From: Pseudomonas sp. StFLB209 | GTDB lineage: Bacteria; Pseudomonadota; Gammaproteobacteria; Pseudomonadales; Pseudomonadaceae | NCBI RefSeq assembly: GCF_000829415.1 | Contig: NZ_AP014637.1 | Span: forward strand, 3,861,001-3,925,000 | Reading direction: 5' to 3' | DNA: 64,000 bases | Translations under genes and position numbers: made by a program | The notes under the pieces: generated by a model | What the model was told of the DNA's origin: nothing | The model's database searches: none | What the model saw: only the letters and a program-made list of their open reading frames with translations | Shown: in pieces, positions 62,049 to 64,000 of the stretch | Layout: every line of letters starts with the position of its first letter | Position numbering within the stretch: the first letter of the stretch is position 1

Positions 62049-62489
62049 GTGAACCGCTGGTTGATGCTGTTGCTGGCTGCGCCTTTGGCTGTGCTGGCAG
62101 CCGAGCCGACAGCTCAGGCGGCTGCCCCGCAGGTGGGTAGCGCTCTGTCCGGTGGCTGGGGTGGGCAACTGTTGCAGTTATTACTGGGGCTGTTGCTGGT
62201 CATCGGGCTGATCTTTGTGCTGGCGTGGGTGATGCGTCGGGTTCAGGGGGCGTCGATCGGCAATCAGCAGGTTATCGAATTGGTTGGCTCCAGAGCTTTG
62301 GGGCCGCGTGACCGGCTGGTACTGGTTCAGGTGGGTAAGGAACAGATTTTATTGGGGATCACGCCTGGGCGTATCACGCCTCTGCATGTGCTCAATGAAA
62401 ATGTTCAGGTGCCGGTTCGCGAGCCGGCCACTCCCGAGTTCGCCCAGCGCCTGCTGGAGCTCATGGGCAAGGATAAGGACAACAAGTGA
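62049..62489 (+). CDS. fliO: Flagellar export protein FliO
   Basis: A 146-residue membrane protein that helps assemble FliP into the export gate. It has an N-terminal signal-like helix ([16 protein letters not shown]), a transmembrane segment ([22 protein letters not shown], about 38-59) and a cytoplasmic domain ([35 protein letters not shown]). The start is GTG 62049, immediately after the fliN stop. Confidence 0.94.
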   Translation: MNRWLMLLLAAPLAVLAAEPTAQAAAPQVGSALSGGWGGQLLQLLLGLLLVIGLIFVLAWVMRRVQGASIGNQQVIELVGSRALGPRDRLVLVQVGKEQILLGITPGRITPLHVLNENVQVPVREPATPEFAQRLLELMGKDKDNK

Positions 62490-63241
62490 TGGGTGCCTTG
62501 CGTTGGCTGGTGGTGCTGTTGTTGGGGCTGGGAGCACCTGTGGCCCTGGCGGCCGATCCGTTGTCGATTCCGGCTATTACGCTGTCCAACGGGACTGACG
62601 GTCAGCAGGAGTATTCGGTCAGCTTGCAGATCTTGCTGATCATGACGGCGCTGAGTTTCATTCCGGCATTCGTCATGCTGATGACCAGTTTCACCCGGAT
62701 CATCGTGGTGTTCTCGATTCTGCGCCAGGCTCTGGGCTTGCAGCAAACCCCATCGAACCAGATTCTGATTGGCATGGCGCTGTTTCTGACCATGTTCATC
62801 ATGGCGCCGGTGTTTGATCGGGTGAACAACGATGCTCTGCAGCCTTATCTGGCTGAGACCCTTACTGCCCAGCAAGCGGTCGCCAAAGCCCAGGTGCCGA
62901 TCAAGGACTTCATGCTGGCCCAGACCCGGACCAGCGACCTGGAACTGTTCATGCGTCTGTCCAAACGCACTGATATTCCTACACCGGATGCCGCGCCCCT
63001 GACCATCCTGGTGCCGGCATTTGTGATCTCTGAGCTCAAGACGGCGTTCCAGATCGGTTTCATGATCTTCATCCCGTTTCTGATCATCGACATGGTGGTG
63101 GCCAGTGTGCTGATGGCGATGGGTATGATGATGCTCTCGCCGCTGATCATCTCATTGCCATTCAAGATCATGCTGTTTGTGCTGGTTGATGGCTGGGCGT
63201 TGATTGTCGGTACTTTGGCTGGCAGTTTTGGCGGCGTATGA
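62489..63241 (+). CDS. fliP: Flagellar export gate protein FliP
   Basis: A 250-residue polytopic gate subunit with a cleavable signal peptide ([16 protein letters not shown]) and four transmembrane helices. Family signatures are [32 protein letters not shown] and [36 protein letters not shown] 62489 overlaps the fliO stop (TGATG); GTG 62486 is one codon upstream. Confidence 0.96.
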   Translation: MGALRWLVVLLLGLGAPVALAADPLSIPAITLSNGTDGQQEYSVSLQILLIMTALSFIPAFVMLMTSFTRIIVVFSILRQALGLQQTPSNQILIGMALFLTMFIMAPVFDRVNNDALQPYLAETLTAQQAVAKAQVPIKDFMLAQTRTSDLELFMRLSKRTDIPTPDAAPLTILVPAFVISELKTAFQIGFMIFIPFLIIDMVVASVLMAMGMMMLSPLIISLPFKIMLFVLVDGWALIVGTLAGSFGGV

Positions 63242-63266
63242 AGAGTCTGGTGGAGGCGTCGTTGTC

Positions 63267-63536
63267 ATGACCCCTGAAGTCGCGGTCGATCTGTTTCGCG
63301 AGGCGTTGTGGTTGACCACCATGCTGGTGGCCATTCTGGTGGTGCCGAGCCTGATCTGCGGTCTTATCGTGGCCATATTTCAGGCGGCCACGCAAATCAA
63401 CGAACAGACCCTGAGCTTTCTGCCGCGCCTGTTGGTGATGCTCATCACGCTGATTGTCACCGGTCCCTGGTTGTTGAAAGTGTTCATGGACTATGTCCTG
63501 AATCTGTTCAACAGCATTCCCACCTTGATCGGCTGA
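63267..63536 (+). CDS. fliQ: Flagellar export gate protein FliQ
   Basis: An 89-residue protein with two transmembrane helices (LWLTTMLVAILVVPSLICGLIVAIFQAATQINEQTLSF and LLVMLITLIVTGPWLLKVFMDY). It forms the export gate with FliP and FliR. ATG 63267 (MTPEVAVDLFREA) is the conserved start; a longer frame from 63204 overlaps fliP and is not conserved. Confidence 0.96.
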   Translation: MTPEVAVDLFREALWLTTMLVAILVVPSLICGLIVAIFQAATQINEQTLSFLPRLLVMLITLIVTGPWLLKVFMDYVLNLFNSIPTLIG

Positions 63537-63541
63537 GGATC

Positions 63542-64000
63542 ATGCAGCCATTGCTCATGCTGACCGACACCCAGATCAGCACGTGGGTGGCCAGTTTCAT
63601 GCTGCCGTTGTTTCGTATTGTCGCTTTGCTGATGACCATGCCGATTATCGGCACGACGCTGGTGCCACGGCGTGTGCGCCTGTATTTAGCGGTCGCTATC
63701 ACAGTGGTTGTAGCGCCGGTGCTGCCACCGGTTCCGGCTGTGCAGGCATTGGATCTCAGTGCGTTACTGCTGATTGGCGAGCAGGTAATCATCGGGGTTG
63801 GCATGGGGTTGTGCCTGCAGCTGTTCTTTCAAGTGTTCGTGATCGCCGGCCAGATCATCGCTACCCAGATGGGTATGGGCTTCGCCTCGATGGTTGACCC
63901 TGCCAACGGCGTATCTACAGCTGTGGTCGGGCAGTTCTTTACCATGCTGGTCACCCTGATGTTTCTGGCCATGAATGGCCACCTGGTGGTGCTGGAGGTT
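63542..64000 (+). CDS. fliR: Flagellar export gate protein FliR (partial, cut by window end)
   Basis: The first 153 codons are visible and the frame runs off the right edge. Hydrophobic helices include WVASFMLPLFRIVALLMTMPIIGTTLVPRRVRLYLAVAITVVVAPVLPP, followed by the conserved GMGLCLQLFFQVFVIAGQIIATQMGMGFASMVDPANGVSTAVVGQFF. The ATG lies five bases after the fliQ stop. The remaining C-terminal part, and presumably flhB, lie beyond the window. Confidence 0.96.
   Translation, partial: MQPLLMLTDTQISTWVASFMLPLFRIVALLMTMPIIGTTLVPRRVRLYLAVAITVVVAPVLPPVPAVQALDLSALLLIGEQVIIGVGMGLCLQLFFQVFVIAGQIIATQMGMGFASMVDPANGVSTAVVGQFFTMLVTLMFLAMNGHLVVLEV

Noticed and set aside
1..64000. CRISPR array, tRNA, rRNA, prophage or insertion sequence
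   Set aside because: No regularly spaced repeats, cloverleaf sequences, rRNA blocks, integrase or transposase genes were seen.

Overview
The window is chromosomal DNA from a Pseudomonas. The evidence is the flagellar gene order, the FleQ/FleS/FleR regulators, the HsbA-HsbR-HptB module lying inside the fli operons, REP-type repeats, and a short flagellin that by memory closely resembles those of the P. syringae/P. fluorescens side of the genus. The species cannot be fixed from sequence alone.

Layout. Positions 1-8183 are a mixed flank: the end of an unidentified gene, an SH3-domain membrane protein, a TPR response regulator with a sensorless histidine kinase, a 2-oxoglutarate oxygenase with a TylF-type methyltransferase behind a possible sigma-28 promoter, a glutamine-synthetase-like enzyme and an MFS transporter. 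Positions 8338-10938 (minus strand) hold flgA-flgM-flgN-flgZ: P-ring chaperone, anti-sigma factor, hook-filament chaperone and c-di-GMP brake. Positions 11018-12821 are cheV-cheR. Positions 13190-27209 hold flgBCDE, an unusual second hook-like protein, a small minus-strand secreted ORF, then flgFGHIJKL.

Positions 27300-41538 form a glycosylation island between flgL and fliC. Two very large multidomain glycosyltransferases and a KAS III-like enzyme frame a compact nucleotide-sugar operon: glucose-1-phosphate cytidylyltransferase, CDP-glucose 4,6-dehydratase, an RmlC-type epimerase, a C-methyltransferase, an SDR reductase/epimerase, a second C-methyltransferase-like protein and a CmcI-type methyltransferase. 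The 3-dehydratase gene rfbH is absent, so the predicted product is a C-methyl-branched CDP-6-deoxyhexose rather than a 3,6-dideoxyhexose. The most likely use is flagellin decoration; this is inference from position.

Positions 41853-45464 are the filament genes fliC-flaG-fliD-fliS-fliT. Positions 45636-49912 are the master regulator fleQ and the two-component pair fleSR. From 50157 to the right edge run fliEFGHIJ, hsbA-hsbR-hptB, fliK and fliLMNOPQR (fliR cut by the window end).

Regulation is readable in the DNA. Sigma-54 -24/-12 elements lie before flgA, flgB, flgF, fleS, fliE, fliK and fliL. Sigma-28 elements lie before flgM, fliC and fliS. This fits the known Pseudomonas cascade FleQ -> sigma-54 -> FleSR -> basal body and hook -> FlgM export -> sigma-28 -> filament. 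Points most worth pursuing are the CDP-sugar island, the duplicated-domain hook paralogue, the possibly sigma-28-linked oxygenase/methyltransferase pair, and a REP element whose two flanks are both triplicated.
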